Assembly: GCA_024516155.1 (NCBI GenBank)
Contig: JAJJXM010000022.1
Coordinates: 310,001-374,000, forward strand
Direction: 5' to 3'
Length of the DNA stretch: 64,000 bases
Origin: Pyronema omphalodes
Lineage: Eukaryota; Ascomycota; Pezizomycetes; Pezizales; Pyronemataceae
Part shown: in pieces, positions 62,610 through 64,000 of the stretch
Position numbering within the stretch: the stretch's first letter is position 1
Layout of the letters: each line of letters opens with the position of its first letter
Program-made: the position numbers and the translations under genes
Notes under the pieces: model-generated
The model's input: the letters and a program-made list of their open reading frames with translations, nothing else
Database searches by the model: none
Told to the model about the DNA's origin: nothing

Positions 62610-63228
62610 AAGTCCTGTTCAAGATCCGTCTTGGGCGGTAAATTAGACAAGTATCTGATGCAATAGTTAAGGTGACTGGGTATGTTGAATATCGGATTGT
62701 GGCATCGTTCATTATTTTCTAACGAAGTTACAAGTTCTCTATTTTGGTGTAATAATGGTTTTGTAGTTTATCTTGTATCATAGCTTTTGTACCGGCCGGA
62801 GAAAAGTCACGTTCTGGGTTGGGTTGTTTCCTGCTTTGCGGTGACATGAAGTTGGTAAAAGAGGGACAGAAAACGGGTTTTTTGATGATAAGTTCACGGT
62901 CTCAATGGAAGATATAGACACTAGTCACTCCTTGGTTTTTTTTATCACGTCTCAGTTGATAATAAAATAATGAAGAGTATTTTATCCTGGATTAAACGAG
63001 CAGAGCTAGGCATGGAGCCTATTGCCCAACACCCCCTCATCCCCCTTGCCAAAAAAAGGACAACATAGAATAGCACGAAAGAAATCCACTCTCTTCTGAC
63101 CTAATTCAACTTTTATCACACAGCCTTCATAACACCTATTTCCAGACAAACTACAGTCTACGCAGCATCCAAAACCGGTACCCTATGATTTCAACCACCC
63201 AAAACGAATCCATATCCCAATCCTCCAT
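62610..63228. other. Intergenic region, convergent 3' ends
   Basis: No gene is supported. It should hold the 3' UTR of the PTR2-like gene. The minus frame 62476-62712 is a shadow of its last exon. Confidence 0.6.
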
Positions 63229-63621
63229 CTAATACAACCCTCTTTCCAACAAAACCAGGTGAGACTCACAGCAACTCCCTCCTTCCTTTACCGCCTCTCT
63301 AACCAAATGGATAATCCTTCCCGCAACAATCCTGTCCATCAAGAACTCCGCTGTATCACTGACATGTATAATCTGTATTCCCGTATCACCATCACAAATT
63401 TCCATCCAATGAGGAAACTTTCGGGAGAATGTAGGCGATTCTTCGTTGATAATCCTTGATCTGTTGTGACGGAGAAGATGTAAATGGAGTTGGTGGGCGG
63501 TTTCGAAATCGGGGAGGTCTGAATCGTCGGTTATGGCCGGAGATGGATTGGTATGGGATATATCAGGTTCGCTTGGCGGTGGTGTTGTGAGTTCTTTAGA
63601 GATGGCGGGGAAGAATTGCAT
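63229..63621 (-). CDS. Unrecognised 130-aa ORF, possibly one exon of a gene
   Basis: An ATG at 63621 (context gaaacATGC) opens a frame with protein-like composition and no recognisable domain. The end reads HWMEICDGDTGIQIIHVSDT, then FLMDRIVAGRIIHLVREAV. A GTGAGT near 63259 could be a donor to an exon further left, and an upstream exon to the right is also possible, so the ends are uncertain. No homologue comes to mind. Confidence 0.4.
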   Translation of the reverse strand: MQFFPAISKELTTPPPSEPDISHTNPSPAITDDSDLPDFETAHQLHLHLLRHNRSRIINEESPTFSRKFPHWMEICDGDTGIQIIHVSDTAEFLMDRIVAGRIIHLVREAVKEGGSCCESHLVLLERGLY

Positions 63622-64000
63622 GTTTCTTGTAGTGGTGAGAAGATTGAGGTGGGTTGATGAGCGGGTAGAGGGAAAGGTAGACGAAGATTATGAACACGGT
63701 AGGTGGAAGAGCGAATGGCAGTAGAAGTTACTATGTCAGGGTAATTTAGTTCATTGTAACGGTAACCAGAGTTGGCTAATGGAAAAAGAAAGAGATGGAG
63801 ATGAAAGATAATTTTCAAGTATCGTCACCATGTTTCCTCCATATCTCCACCTGAAGATTCACTCCACCATCCTCGTACCCTCCTTGGCTTTAACATCACT
63901 CTGCAATTGGACAAACCTCCTTCGAAGACTTTAGTAGCCATCAAAAACCTCTAAATCACTACAGAAAATAAAAAAACCGATTAACTCTCATGTCTGAACC
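63622..64000. other. Window end, no supported gene
   Basis: The minus frame 63531-63818 overlaps the preceding ORF and is Ser/Pro-rich without domains. This may be the promoter or 5' exon region of the ORF at 63229-63621. Confidence 0.45.

Overview
This window is nuclear DNA of a filamentous ascomycete, probably Pezizomycotina. The genes are separated by short spacers and split by small GT-AG introns. The products are typical fungal housekeeping and transport proteins. Two identical 5S rRNA genes are dispersed singly. TTAGGG-type repeats occur, here inside LTRs rather than at a chromosome end. The exact genus cannot be read from the sequence.

Left arm (1-16454): a coiled-coil protein of unknown function; a three-exon holo-ACP synthase (PPT2 type) assembled here by hand from 6043-6687; a 5S rRNA gene; tRNA-Arg(ACG); a probable mitochondrial valyl-tRNA synthetase divergently paired with SWC5, a subunit of the SWR1 chromatin remodeler; and a five-exon DHA1-type MFS transporter. 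Low-complexity arrays lie between them: a CTACGAA heptamer, a 22-bp G run, GAGGT repeats and poly-A.

Centre (16455-55771): one LINE (Tad1-like, ORF1 plus EN/RT/RNase H ORF2) inserted with a 15-bp target duplication immediately upstream of a second 5S rRNA gene. It was then filled with about 32 kb of nested elements. I name them as follows. G6 is a chromodomain Gypsy element with an extra ORF, inside LINE ORF2 (TSD ACACC). A Copia remnant sits in the G6 5' LTR. G5 is a Gypsy LTR inside the Copia. G1 is an intact-looking chromovirus inside the G5 LTR (TSD ACCGA). G2 is a chromovirus inside the G1 3' LTR (TSD GTTGG). G3 is a G2-family copy in opposite orientation inside G6 pol (TSD AAATC). The last is a 4.2-kb element with 13-bp terminal inverted repeats inside the G6 extra ORF (3-bp TSD GGT). 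Removing each insertion together with one TSD copy restores an open frame: LINE ORF2 to 1332 codons and the G6 extra ORF to 201. This makes the reconstruction unusually secure.

The most interesting object is the 4.2-kb inverted-repeat element (45783-49985). It carries a decayed fragment of a Dicer-like gene (helicase C domain through RNase IIIa), so an RNAi gene fragment sits inside a mobile element inside a retrotransposon. Next to it, G2 and G3 form a tail-to-tail inverted repeat of about 7.4 kb per arm, a potential dsRNA source.

Right arm (55773-64000): the second 5S rRNA gene, a roughly 1-kb palindromic element, a small protein with two RanBP2-like zinc fingers of unusual spacing, a seven-exon POT/PTR2 peptide transporter with a long acidic N-terminus, and a short unrecognised ORF on the minus strand. 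Exon boundaries were placed by eye from splice signals, frame continuity and family motifs; no transcript data were available.
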